The notes under the pieces were generated by a model. That model had not been told where the DNA came from, ran no database searches, and saw nothing but the letters and a program-made list of their open reading frames with translations. Of a stretch of 64,000 nt of DNA, positions 11,160 to 25,000 are shown piece after piece. Numbering within the stretch: the first letter of the stretch is position 1; each line of letters starts with the position of its first letter. Both the position numbers and the translations under genes were made by a program. Origin of the DNA: Pomacea canaliculata (taxonomy: Eukaryota; Mollusca; Gastropoda; Architaenioglossa; Ampullariidae); assembly GCF_003073045.1 (NCBI RefSeq), contig NC_037593.1:6749525-6813524 (forward strand), given 5' to 3'.

Positions 11160-12382
11160 GGGCCGTCCTGTTGCCCGTTGACGAACTTAGTGAAGCTTAG
11201 CCGTTGAATCCCTCGTTGATGGTAAATGCTTTCACACCAGCGCCGAGACGCAGAACACGTGCCGACTGCTCACGTGAGCAGTCCCTTGCGCCAGCACGAG
11301 TCTTCTATCACCCTTAGGGTATAACTACAGACTTCTGTGATCTGTGGTGACTACTGTTCAGAGTGGAACAGCGCCAAGTGACATGGCTGATTACCTAACA
11401 GCCTCGAGAATCCACTGCCGAGAGCAGACAGTCGCTAGCGAGAAGGAAGCCTTCAACATCCAGGTGAAGAGCGGACCTGTGCCTCTCTGGGTGTGTCGTG
11501 CTGGGGCCAGTCCCGATTTCAAGACCACGCTTTCACCAGAGGGTTGACATTAACCAGCCTGATACGAGCCCCTCTTTACCACGCAAGCCCTTCGAGCAAC
11601 GGATAGCAGATATGTTTATGTAAGAAATAGAATGATGATATAAAAAACACAAATCTTTGCCTGCATACACATACATTTGTGCATGGACACAGATGCACGG
11701 ATTGTGTAACAGCTAGGTTTGACAAGCATTTTGATCAACATCTTCCAAAGACAAGTTCCGACTCAGTAACAGTAAACAGTTCTGCAGACGAGAATCTTAC
11801 AGCATTCTGCTTGCTTTATTTTGTCATTAACTGGGTAATTTATATTGTAATTACCTGTAGTATCTTTAATTGGTTATTAAATTACAAAATACCAGATTTA
11901 TCACCATATGCACTTGCATTCACCCAGTTGCAAAAAGGATCTGCTTATGACTACAGTATTTCTGCAATTTACAGTCACGCTTTATTCTTGAAGGATATTT
12001 ACATTTAATGACCCATTGTGACCACACATTTTATTTTAATGAGAGCTTATGGGACAGCTCATAATCTACACTCATGTGCTTCCACTTGTGATAGTGGTTA
12101 AGAGCCCAAGAAATGGATTTTGTTTTGAAGCACCATCTTTTGTGGTAGAAAATGAGCAACCACTATTACTCATTTCACTCCATCAAAAATGTGAAACATT
12201 ACACTTTGATAGGTAACATTGGCAACACTTATGAATAATCTATTTTGATGGGTTTACTAGTTAAACTGATTATTAAAAAATGAAAATGCTTGCATCCTTC
12301 ATCAAAACTGTTATGAACCTTACTTAAGATGTGGTGGACAACAACCACCTTGAGATGACTACAAATTTCTTGCATTATTTCT
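11160..12382. other. spacer between the L2-like relic and the TRAF4 3' region
   Basis: No coding block recognised. 11340-11560 is GC-richer than its surroundings and open in one frame for 67 codons, but it has no known motif. From about 11640 the sequence is AT-rich and probably includes the distal 3' UTR or flank of TRAF4. Confidence 0.35.
12030..12035 (-). terminator. candidate poly(A) signal for TRAF4
   Basis: TTTATT on the plus strand, i.e. AATAAA on the minus strand, about 990 bases after the TRAF4 stop codon. Others may be used; no downstream element was identified. Confidence 0.25.
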
Positions 12383-12422
12383 AAAAACAAAACAAAACAA
12401 AAAACAAAAAAAACAAATAAAA
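12383..12422. repeat. (AAAAC)n-like A-rich simple repeat
   Basis: Interrupted AAAAC / AAAC units over about 40 bases, in the 3' flank of TRAF4. Could be the A-rich tail of an unrecognised retroposon. Confidence 0.7.
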
Positions 12423-13022
12423 GATTTTTTCATAAAATCAGTGTCTTCTTATACCTGTCTGGATCCTTGACTTCTGAATATCCTGACTCTTCATATAATC
12501 AATGTATACATCATGCATTTGTTAAAACATTGCAAAGGACTTAACCACGCAGTCACCACACAACAGTAAGAAACATTCGGACTACAGTTTAGCTGTGTAA
12601 TGAAAACTAGGTCCCAGAAAACAACCTTCAGTCATATATAGCTTTTTGAAAAATCTTTTCTATGTGTAGCACAAAGGTAAATGGCAAGACCCAGATGTTT
12701 TTGCATTGCATTTGATTCCAACCAACCTCCTCTTAAAAGGTGGGTGGGGAAGGACAAAAACTATCCTGTTATATCATTGGTATATCACAGCTGTGACTGC
12801 CTTCAATCTGAATAGCTGATTTTTTTGTCAGTCGGGGTCAGCCTGGGTCACCACCAGCTTAGAACAATCAAACTAAAAACCAATTTTAGACCTCAAAAAG
12901 GAAATGCTGGTTTGAGGGGATGGGTTTATCACGTAATGCTGACAGGAGGTGCTGGCAGCATATATAGCTTAAGTAATGTCCTCTGCTTCATTTTAAATGC
13001 AAATTGCTTTGAAGGCAACAGC

Positions 13023-16000
13023 TCAAGGTGAAATAAAAAGCTTTGTGTCCACACTTACTCTTATTATGATAGAGTCATCTTTAATATAGTCTCGAGTTTT
13101 CAGAATTTCATTTGACACAAACTTTGGATATCCAAACCCTAAAGAATCCACATTTTTGACAGGTTTTTGAAAATGTTTCCAGGTTGGATCTGGCACAAAA
13201 CTCTCTGATAAATGCGCTCTCATTTCAACATCCTCATTCTGGTCAAACAAAGTAAAGGAGACGGGCAGGCGGAACGGCCATTCAAGAATATTGTCATATT
13301 CTCCAGGCATAAGTTTAATGTAAACAGAAAGATATTTCCCTTCTCCTGCCCCATTTCCATTCAGAAAAACTGAGAGAGCAGCCTTGTAGCCAAAGCGTGA
13401 TGTGTAGAAGGGTTGGCTCACTAGCTCTTTCCCATTTTTATAGAGAGCCTCGATGTATTTAGCCTTATAAGAGGAGATTTTCCAGATGAATGTGCCATCC
13501 GTGACATGGGTGGTGGCATGCAAACTACTGCAAAGGTGTGAGATTTGCTGCTGCTGTCGCCGGACCAAATCCCACGCCAGCTGAAGGTGAGTGTTCTGTG
13601 ACTCTTGCAGATGATGCTCCATACTGTAGCGTGGGCACTGATCATAAAAAGTCATAACTATGAACTACTACATATTTGCATTTACAGCTAAATTAAACCA
13701 TACCAACAGGCTAATGCACAGATCAAGATAACCAAAGATTAGATTATGAGCACTTTATAATAAACAAGAAAAAAGTCATCTTGCTTCATACATTTTCCCC
13801 TTACATCTTTATGGTCACCATCTCTCCTTGCATTACACTCCAGATAATGAAGATGGTAAGAAAACAGAATGAAATCATTAAAGACTTGCTCCCATGTGTA
13901 CTTGCTGCATGTCTTTAAAAAGAGAAATTGATAAGATGCTCTGTTAACCCACTTATGCCTCGTTTTCTATTATTGGAACAAAATAACTTTTTTCTCTTCA
14001 AATTCTTATTCCTTGAATATCTGTAGGTCATATTCATGAATTCCATGCACAAATAAAAAATTTCAACCTCTGGCGTAAATGAGTTTAAAAATGTACTAAA
14101 TTTTCACAGCTAAAACATCAGATCTCACCCCACCTTGTACTTGCACCCTGCCTCTTTAAATGGGCAGGCAGTTGTGGCAGATGGGCACAGCTCCTGCACG
14201 TGTACTTCCACTTCCTCACGTGGAATTTTGGTGGGGTCACAGCGGTTGGGGCAGGAGACTGGAAACCTTGGACACTGGTACTGATGAGTCTGTTGTTCCA
14301 AGAGGAAAGAAGTGAATTTGAAATCTGAATATTCCATTCAACTTATGTAACATAGCATTTCCTCTATTATTCCTATTTGATACTCACAGTTGCCACGTCA
14401 TTAAGGATCTACAAAGCAATCTCAAATAAAGGTAATAATAATAATAATGGACTCTGTTGTTATCAATTAACAATATATTTTAAATGGCATAGTATTGTCT
14501 GATTATAAGACTATGCTGGTTCTAAAAACCACCATGTTTAGTTTAATTGACTGCAGGACAGATGGCTGCCTGGGTTTCTAGATGAAAACTCCCCTTGCCC
14601 AAGTGACATGAGTACTGAGATAAAGGCGTTGGTAGGAGAGTTTTGAACCCTGTCTACCACATTAAGAGCCTGATGAATAGTAAACCCACTTCAGTTTGTT
14701 GCTTTTGTAATGAAAACAACTCCCCCATGCCACCATCAAAAATAAAAATGCTTTTAATGAAGGAGTTTACACAGATTATGTCTGACAAGTTTCATAAATA
14801 AAAAATATTCAAAAATACACCTCTATTTCCCAAAACAGCTTTCAGATGAGGTCTGTTAATGCATCTCACCTGCAAAGTTTCATAGACAAACTCTCTGTCG
14901 CAGTATTGGCAAGTTACAGTTCGTTTGTGGCACTCATTCTTCATGTGGTTAGATAGGAATCGCCTCTCAAGCTTTGCACCACATTTGTTTTCACACCAAA
15001 GCACCTCCTTGGGGCAGTTGCCTGCATGGGTCTGCAAGACAAAGGAACGTTTGGTGACTTGAAATGTCTTTTATGTTATTATACAACAAATAGAAAAAAT
15101 CCATGAAATCAAAGTTTTGCTTATTTATTTGCTTGTCAACAAATTAAGAGTGCATGGCAGAGCTGAACAAACTTTCAAAACTTCATATTTTTTGTAACTG
15201 TTCAATTATCAGTGCTTGTTTTAAGTGTAGCCCTGTTCAGTATAGTATATTTGTTTACATCCACAAACCTGATCCATGTAATCTCCTGGAAACTCTTGGG
15301 CACAAAAATCGCAGACAACGCGTCGTTTTGGGCAAAGGTATTCAATATGGTCATCCAGATTGAAACGCATTAAGTGAGCTGAGCATCGATTAGGACACTG
15401 TACAGATTCAAATAAACAGGAATCGAGGTGAACCTGCAAAATACACATGGGTCTTGTAAAAATCTTTGGATAATTCAAAATGTCGTGTTATGTTTTATGA
15501 ATCTTTACTTCTTAAAATTATTTTAATTCCTAAGGATTAAGGAAACAGATTTGTTTATAATCACCACCGATGGGATTTGCTGCATCATATGAAGTCTTAC
15601 TGTCCGTATTAAATGTTAGTGTCTATACTGAGGATTGGCAACAGATACAGGTTGCATGTTACACAACATATCTTGGCCTTCAGCCTTGAGAGGCTACCTG
15701 GAGGTTCTGCAGTCTGTCAATCCAGCGGCAGCCATCTTTGTAATGTGTGCACCTCACCAGGCTGTTCATGATTTCTGTTGCCACTTCTTGATCTGGGTAA
15801 AGCTGGACAGACAATAAAGCAATATACACAATTAAAAAAAAAATTTGTTCTGTTTTACTTTCTGAGGAAAGTGCATTTACGTTTTTGAACTGTTAGTCAA
15901 CTGGAAGTTTGTACAGGAAAAAGTTATTGCTGTGATTGTGAACCTATGCACAAAAACATGCATGCACACACTGCACTCATGCACATGCAAGTAGAGAGAG

Positions 16001-19000
16001 GACCATGACCCCTAATTCTCACTGTCACAGTAACAGGCACTTTAGCCACTGCACCACCAACTGTCTCCATTTTGCTTTTCATCTACATTTGGAGCACTAG
16101 TAAAACTGACATTAATGTTTGTTTCCCACACGTGTATGCATGCACACATACCGGCACGCACATACTGGTAATTGTCTTTTCAGTCTGATGATCCTTACTG
16201 TTAACAATATAAATAGTGTAGAAGATTTGTTCTTTTTTTGTATTAACAAGCCCAAAGTATACAGGTTTACCAGTATAACCATATACCTTCTTCCAATGTT
16301 AACCATCTCCATTCAAGGCTTAGTTTTCATGATTAAATCATCATGAATCTTTAAATATTTGTAGCAATGTACATAACCTAAAAGACAAAATGACTTTAAA
16401 TAGTTAACTGAGATGTTTCACTGTCCATGTAAATTTCCGTCACCTTTTCTTTCTTTTCATGTTAGAGAGTACAAGCTATACTGCTACATCATGCAGGTCT
16501 AATAGCTCATAAAAACTGGTTGTTTATTATTATTTTTTACGACTACAAACAAGTTTGAATGCATGAATATGAATGGGCACAGAGACATTGCTAGGAATGC
16601 TCCTGCCTTAAATATAGCCCGTTTTTTCTTTTGAGCAACTGTTCTTCTCCTGTAACTTGTTACAAGTAAAATTGTATGAAGGACAATATGGAGGAAGTTG
16701 TATTATCCTCACCTTAGCATAGTCTAGTGGCTTGTCATCTTCAGGACACTTGAACACTCCTCCACTGCGATGAAGAAAATCATACGATATAATTTTTGAA
16801 GAGAGTGTTCTATGCACACACACACAAATATAAAAATACTAAGTGTCTAACATCTAGATGCAAAAATATAAGAACTTGAAGATTATTTGATGGCTTTTTT
16901 AAATGTTTCCTTTCAAGTACAGCTGCGCTGATATCTGACAAACAAGCAATGGGCAAAAGTGATGGGTGATGAGACCCAAACATGGTTGTGAAAAGATGAA
17001 CTATAGAAACAGCAAGTCCCGACATTCTTAATAAAAGAAGACAATAAAAGCGTGTGTGCGTGTGCCATGCCAATCAGGTCTGCATAGAGTGATTCAAGTG
17101 TATCCCATGTTTTGACAGAAGTAAAGAACGCCATACCAAAAAGAAAAAAAAAGTTTCAATTGATCAGATCAGTATCAGTAAGACAGAATTGGCTTGCCCC
17201 AATCTACCTCGCTCAATCAAATAATCTTCAAAAGAAAAGGTTCACAAACCATAGTCTTAATATCCTGTGTACAGCCCACATATTTGCTTTGCTTCTCTGC
17301 TTACAAGCACCGCATGCATCAACACCGATTCATTAATAACATTCTCGCCAAAGCTGGGTTGCGTTAGTGCAACTTTCGCCTACCAAAAACTACTCACGAG
17401 GCCCATTCACACCCTGAGTTATAGGCTCATTCATGCTTGGAAAAGCGCCACCAAAGCTCGTGTAACAGCGCCCGGAAAGGTCAACTGTGCACGCACTATC
17501 GCACGTGCCACGCAATGTCCATGTCCCGCAGCCAGTCAACTGTACACGCGTGGTCACCAACAATGCCACACTGCTTGCAATAATGAATTATTGCGCTCCA
17601 CATGAACAGCAAGCCAACATATCAACTAGTTATTCAACACACGAACACTAAAACCTCCAAGGCCCGCTAAACTGCGGGCTTCAGTGCTAAGTGCTAACAG
17701 CTGTCAACTCGCCCTCGACAACTCGACATGTTCGCCAGTTCCGCAAGACTGGGGTTCAGCAGGAAGCTGTTGGCATTTCGATACAGCCTTAGCCAGCGAC
17801 AAGATTCCCCGTAAAACAGCTGCACAATCCCAGAGAATGGCTGAATGTTTGTCATCATCTAAAGCCAACATCGATTCTGAATAAATGAGTGAATTCAAAG
17901 AAACCGTTTTGTTGTGTATATTAATTGTTATTGCGTGCACGCGGAAAGCGAAGCGATGCAATTCGTTGTTTAACATTTCGGCGTGGAAATTGAGTTTGGG
18001 CGACAATGAAGGAACTGAACAGGTGCTGCTGCAACAGTTGTCTTTTTTTAACAACAAAAGTAACTTTTTATTAGTTGATCAGATATCTTCACACTTAATC
18101 ATTATGCAGTCCCATACCCTTACGTAGTTTGGTCATAACTGTCAAGTAACTGTCTTTAAGAATATACACAAGAAACCTCTACTTTAAACAGTCATGCGAC
18201 ATAAGCTGGTCTTCTCTGGCCACGTGACCCGGAACGACACCTTGTCGAAGACTGATCTTGGAGGATCCTGGAGAGCCGACGCCGCGGTGGGCTAAGAAAG
18301 AAATGGTTTACGATCGTCAAAGACTGGTCTGGTCATCTTGTAGAAGACCTAAAGACCATTGCCCACAACAGGCAAGAGTGGCGGGCCCTGTCAGCTGCCG
18401 GGTCTATCCATGTGATCCCCCAACGACAGGTGCCGGTCAAGGGACGACTGACCACGGACGTGTGTGGCTGTCTGTCTGCCGAGACCAACGCTCAGCCTCT
18501 TATGAAGTTAGTCTCGGCGAGCCTAAACAATGAATGTGAATAAACCGGAAGCTTTGTACACACCTGCCTCGTTTTAGTAGTTACCAGAAAAAAAGTCGTC
18601 TGCCAGCAGTTCTGTTTAATACAAGTTCGTGGACTGACTGACGGTCAGGAAAAGAGTATCAGCAGCTGTAACACGCAAACATGAAACCAGACGCTGCAGT
18701 TATTTACGAAACCATGTACTCAGTCCTTTAGTCTTTTTTTTTTTAAAGTGGACCATCTGTTCCTGACCTAGGGTGACCGATGTTTGCCACCCAGAAGGAA
18801 TGTGACGTCTAAGCAAAGGATTGGTTCTTGTACCTTCACACCTGCCCATCCTTTCCCCTCCTCCCAGCTCCCCCGGTGTCTCGTCAATTTCTCCGCCCTT
18901 GCTTCACTTTTTTTCTTTCGCCGTGGTTGATTTAAACACCCTTACAATTGTCGATTACATCCAAACACGGGACGGTGGGTGTGTGGGTGGATACAAAGGG

Positions 19001-22000
19001 GAGATCACCTTTACATTCAGCGCACGCTTTTAGGCGGAGTACGCGATGTTCTCTCAAACAGTCGCGTGCGCCTTCTCATTGCGCTGGCTGGATGGCAGGT
19101 CAGCACGACCCTCCGCAAACAATGCCGCGTGCAAAATGGAAGAATCAATCACTCGACTAGAACAACCGTGAGAAGCTACGAAGGTGTCACCAAGATCATG
19201 TCCAAGTGAATTCAACTCAATTAGAAATGTAGATAATTTACGTACAATGCAGGTCTCTGGTTGTGCTGTTGATGTCCGCCAAAACAAAAGGTTTGTTTTA
19301 ATTCTTTTAATTCAGTAATGTTTGTTGTTCCTGTTCTGCCTGGCAAAAGGCCGTTCTCTAGTTTTAATCTTGCTCGAGCAACATCAATCCTATTTATCCA
19401 TCCCCCATTCACCCCTCATTAGTTAATGGAAGAAAGTAGGGTTCTACAAAAACTGCGTTTCCATCATTCCGAACTTTTATAAAACTGCCCTAGGCAGGTT
19501 GAGCCACTTACAGTTAATTGTGCTAGGTTACGTTTCTTGTAACTTTTTTTCCTGTCTTCTCTCTCTTGATGTTGTGGGGTTTTTTTTTTTGTTTTTTTTG
19601 TTTTGTCTATCCTGTCTATCTCTCACTTACGCACGCAAAGACTGTTAAAAGGACATTATTAGGACACCTGATTTAAATGCAAAACATGGAGAGATCCACG
19701 TACAAAAAAGAAAACAATAACTGAAGTCTAAACTCAAACCTGATTCCCAATTGACTGCGTGAAATATGTCATCACAGTTGCAGGTGCCAGACTCCGGAAA
19801 TGATGAAGACCGGAAGCTGTAATGGCACCTGTCAGGAGGGTCGGATGCCGGGGTAGGATTGGGAACCTGACACCCGACACGTGTCATCTGCCGACAAGTC
19901 ACGTTTAACCACTACCGCCGGCACTCTGCCATTCACCGCTCGGCCGACAGGGGGCAGCTGGGAGAAGGAAGTGAGACGTTGAGGGAGAAAACGAAGGATG
20001 ATGTTTGTTGTTTCAGGCCACGTGGTCTCAACGTCAGGACGAAGACCATTGCTCCTACTGGGACCAGCTGATTACAATGCGCCATGACATATCTGATCGA
20101 TATAATATAGTGTACTTCACAATTCAGCCACTGCCAGTCACAAGCATTATAAGCGGCAGAGACTAAGGAAATATGGCGGTTTGAAATGCATGAAGATCGT
20201 ACTACGGGTAATTACATATCTCTTTCGGAAGGTGAGAGGGTGGGGAGATAGGTGTCTTACGCCGCCAGCAACTAAGGCTATACCACGGCAAAGTATTCAG
20301 CCCTGTAAACAGATGCCACGTGCAGACTATAAATAGCGTGTCCAAGACGAGATACGAACCCAGGACAGCAAATCCTCTGTGTGGGTGACAGGCGCTAACA
20401 GTTGCCCCCCTGGACCGCCATGTAGCAAGGCGGGTAAAGTGCGTTCAACAAACACAGGGTAAGTTATAATGGACTGCTTCATCAGCGGCTAGAATTTAAC
20501 TTCCAATCTTTAACTGGTAGCAGAAAGAAAGTGTATTGCATCATTATATGCTGGGGGACGATTAGACAGAAAGAGAGATTGTTGCACAGCCGTTTTCTAA
20601 TAAATCTTAACAACATTGTCGGCGAATCTTAGCTTCAAGCCCGGTGCACAGCACACATGCACCAGTAAGCACCACACTCTTTGTGCCCTCGTGCTGAGAT
20701 ATTTTCACTTCTCTTACACCTGCTCCAAGTGATGGCGCGCAAGCTTTTGCCTCCGACCTTTTCACTGGGGAGCACAGCGTCTCGGCATGCGGGGGAAATC
20801 TTTCCCCAAGGGACACGCTCTAGTTGCGCTCTTCATTCTGATTGGCCGTTGCACAGACTGTTTTTTTCTCCTGCCTCAGTTGGCCCTGACAGGTGTACAA
20901 ATGGGTCGTAACATACACTTGTTCTGGACCAAAACCATGTTAACGACCATCACAGCTAATCTTCAAAAGTAATAAGAAGACAGCTTTCTTCCTCCCCTAC
21001 CATTTCTTTCCTCTTTTTCGTTCTAATCCGTCATCGACGTTGCAATCGTCGTGATCTTTGTCTCAAAGAATGGCCTAGTCGATGACAAAAGATGAGGATG
21101 AATACGGCAAGAAATAGTTGTATTTCCACGCTTCTGTCCATGATGTGCTGCAGGCGATAATCTGACATGTTGGATGGGGGAGTGGAGGAGAGCCACTCCA
21201 TCACGCTGGTCATCGCATTGAATTTTTCCTTCAACTACCTCTCCTTCCCAACCAACCCCCACCTAACCTCATGAGCACGAGCGTTACAATATAGTAGCCA
21301 TGGTGACTGGAAAGGTTTATTTTAAAATATTCTAGAAAGAAAAATACTGTTTATTTCTCTGAAAGTGATATCTCAATATTTATTTGATATTCATCATCGA
21401 TGGAAATGAATCGAGAGTGAAAGGAGTGTCAAAGCTAAAGATTGCGGCTCCTGTGCGTAGTGAATTTATGCCCCCAACGATGGAAGAAGGCATACTATAG
21501 CAAAACTGTTATCATAGTATTAACGGAGTTAAGAGGTACCATAGACTATAGGGAAATAACTGATATAATGGCAATGACATCATCGTGATGCGTTATCATT
21601 TTATGGAGTATTGTGGATTTAAATACATAGAAACTTAACCCAACAAACGACTGCGCATTTTTGAAGCAAATAAAGCGTTTAGTAGTTTTTAAAAATACAA
21701 AAAGCATACCACAGCATAGTTCTTATCATGCCTCTGATCCTAGTTAGAACCCTGTGTTTGTCTCGACCCACTCAGCTTCCAGAAATAACGGCGATCGTTA
21801 GCCCCAGCACACGTGCCCGCTCCACTATCGCGCACTAAATGCACCCCACCCCATCCCTGCTGGCTTCCACGGGTAGCAAGAACGAGGAGGAATTCGATAA
21901 CCCCACCTTTTCCAGCTGTTTTTGGTGACCGTAGGGGCCGAAGGCAAAATTATTCTTATCCCTGTGGCAGCCTCTTCGAGCCCCCGGGGAACAGTACGTG

Positions 22001-25000
22001 TGCTCCTAATCTACAGTCCATGATAACGGAATCGACTTAACCTTCTCTCCTCTCCTTTTGAAGATTTCCAATGCATGACGAGTGGGGTCTGGCTTTACCG
22101 TTGTTCTTTTTCTTCTCATCTATCTAACTCTTTTATCAGATAATGCGTTAATGGGTTCAGTTTGTTGAGCTGTTTTAGACAAATGTATTTTAAACCATTA
22201 TATTATATTTAACACACATGGCACCAAGTCTTGTTTCTTCAACTGCTGCTTACACTGGTTTTCCAGAAGCTTCTTTTGCAACATCTGCACAAGCTTCTCC
22301 TATTTCATTGGCGACTGTTTCTTAACTTTAGTGATCTGGCTTTTGCTACTGACACGGCATTCAGCAGCTACATCCTACTACAGATGACTTTTCCTGTTGC
22401 CTGTGGGTGGTTAGCAATATCTGGCTCTTCCTTCTTCCTGTATTTGTGAGCTCAAGTTGTTCGCATCTTTTCTCATCATTCAGCAGTTTTGTAGTTGTGC
22501 CGGGAAGACATTAAAAGATATTAAACATGCCTTGACTTGTTCACAGTGAAGTTCACTTGCCCAAAGATGTTTCTACTGGTTTACTGGAGAGAGGGCGGCG
22601 CTTCAGCACTCTGTTGATTTCTTCTGTCTATCGCCGTTCATACTTCCTACCCTGCACGAAGTCAGTGAGTTGGGTGTGAATTGAAGAAAGAGAATAACAC
22701 CTAAACCTACCCACAGTCGTTTTCAAACAGAACATCGTGAATAACAGAGGGAGAAAGGTCTTGACAAAACCTCTACAATGATTCGACTCAGAGCCGTTGT
22801 CGGCCTTGACGGCGACAGGCAGTGGAACACACTCCGGTTTTACCACATCTTGTTTAACATCAGATCCCGACGCCTGAGAGTTATTTTCTGAATATTCAAT
22901 CTGATAGTTTTGTAGTTTCACGAATTCTACATCTTCTGACGCCATTATTAATACGATTGGTACTTTGTGGTCATAACAAATCGCTATCCAAACTTTTCAC
23001 ATTCACATCTTTTGAATATTGGATATCTCAGACTTTGGTATCAAATTAAAGCTAGTCTCCTCCTAAACGATCTCCAACAGCTGCCCGTGGAAAAGAACCA
23101 ACTAGAATATCACTAGGCAAGACATCAAAAGGCGCTAATGGGGCTGGATAGGACACACCCTGCGCAAACCAGCTGACACCATTGCCAAGCAGGACTTGAC
23201 TGGAACCCTCAGGGGAAGAGGAGAGTTGGGATACCAATGCAGACTTGGAAAAGAACAGCAGAAAGGCAACGGACATGGGAACCACATGGGCCCAAATGAA
23301 GGTTGCTGCCCAAAACCGGGTCCGCTGACGAGGTGTTGTTGCGGCCCTATGCTCCTCAAGGGAGCAACAAGGAATAAACTAAACTCCTTGACATCATCGT
23401 CTACTTTTAATCATTTACTCTCACGCGTAAGAATCAAACGCGGAAGTGTAGTTGTCTACTATTTATGTTGCATCCAGATAAATATCGCTTTTGCTTCGTC
23501 GGATATCCTTGAGATTTCCGATGGTAAAGCTTTGGATCTTCACGCATATCCGCGATAATGTCTATGATTTCAGCACCGTCTGAAAATTGGTCATTATCTG
23601 GACATCGAGTGTCTACCGACAGTCACAATTCCCACTGGTTGGTGGCTCCGTATTTCCTGAGCTATTTTGCTAGAACACTCCTGGTTTCCAGGACAACACC
23701 CTATCGTTCGGCGTCGTTTTCCATATTCGACTCCACCATTATTGCAAGCCACGGGTTGTTTCTAGGAGACACGGGTGTCTCTGGCCCGTTACTGATCGGG
23801 CACCTGTTCTCATCTCGGATTTCACAACAGGCCCGTATTATCTCACGGGTCTTCGATCGACACGTTGAACGCCGAGTGTGAGAAATTGAATTTCAATTCG
23901 CTGTCTAACAAAGAAACACCCGCTTTCAACCCCAAAGAGCAAATCTTCTGTGAGTTATTGTAAGTCGCATGAAAATAAATTCATTCATTAACCAACATTT
24001 TTAAGGAAAACTTTCACGTCCACAGCTTCATAAAAACCTACCTGAGTGAATATTGTTGTAAGATCATTGGGATTAGTGATTCATTGATAACCTATATCCC
24101 AGATATGAGCCAATAACTATTTCCGTTTATTATCACCTGTGCATAGCAGAAGATAAAATCCGTGAGATTATTAGATATGCTTAATTAAAACAGGCTACCA
24201 GCTCTCCCATTGGGTATAGCCTTCACAATAAAATTGTATCCATATTCGAACATGAGATCAGCGATTTGACTTAAACACTAAAAGTTTGAATCTCGCAAAA
24301 CCGAATAGAGTACTTAGCTTTAAAAAAGGGAATGAGCATCTTGTAGTAAGTTAAGCTCATTACTGAGATAGACAAATCCAGTCTGGAAGGTCTTAAAGCA
24401 TACTCCAAGTAAAGAACTTCAGCAAACAAAGGACAACTGATCACTGGTTAATCTGATCACTTTCGTTTGCAATATTGCCGCATGAACAGCACACTGCAAG
24501 TAGACATGTTCCATCCAGATGATAGTTCTTGTTGTTCCCCAATAATATTTCTCAATATTCCTTAACATTATGCGTTTATCTCTTCCCAGTTATGAATGTT
24601 TAAATAACAAAACGTTTCAAAAAGACACATTTTATTATACAGATTATGCCTAACAAGGAATTTAACAACATGCAAGCATGTTTTAAATGTTGGGAGATAC
24701 CTTATCTCGCGAACAGACACTTAAACAAATTATTCTACGTCGCCATAATGTCATCAGAGCCTCTCTTTGCTCCAGAGCCAGTCGCACACTCTTCTGTCGG
24801 ACTCGGTGAGTGAGGGGCTGCAGGAAGGAGGATGAGTGACCACTTCCATCTCCCGTCACAATCAGATGTCACGGTAGCTTAGCAACATTACTTCATTCGA
24901 CTGCGTCACATTGCACTCGACGTGGCCTCGATTAAGATGATTAAGCTGGCAAACACCGGCGAAAATGCATTGTGTTGCCGTTAAAAGGGACCACTGGGGT

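Noticed and set aside
13070-13085. GTAAGT-like donor inside the last TRAF4 exon (AGA|GTAAGT).
   Set aside because: The read-through protein (IIIRVSVDTKLFISP) aligns with the human C-terminus (VFIRAAVELPRKILS) and reaches a stop at the expected length, so the site is probably unused.
15940-16090. SINE-like block with GGCACTTTAGCCACTGCACCACC between TRAF4 exons 2 and 3.
   Set aside because: An A-box-like word is present but no B box, no second copy and no clear ends.
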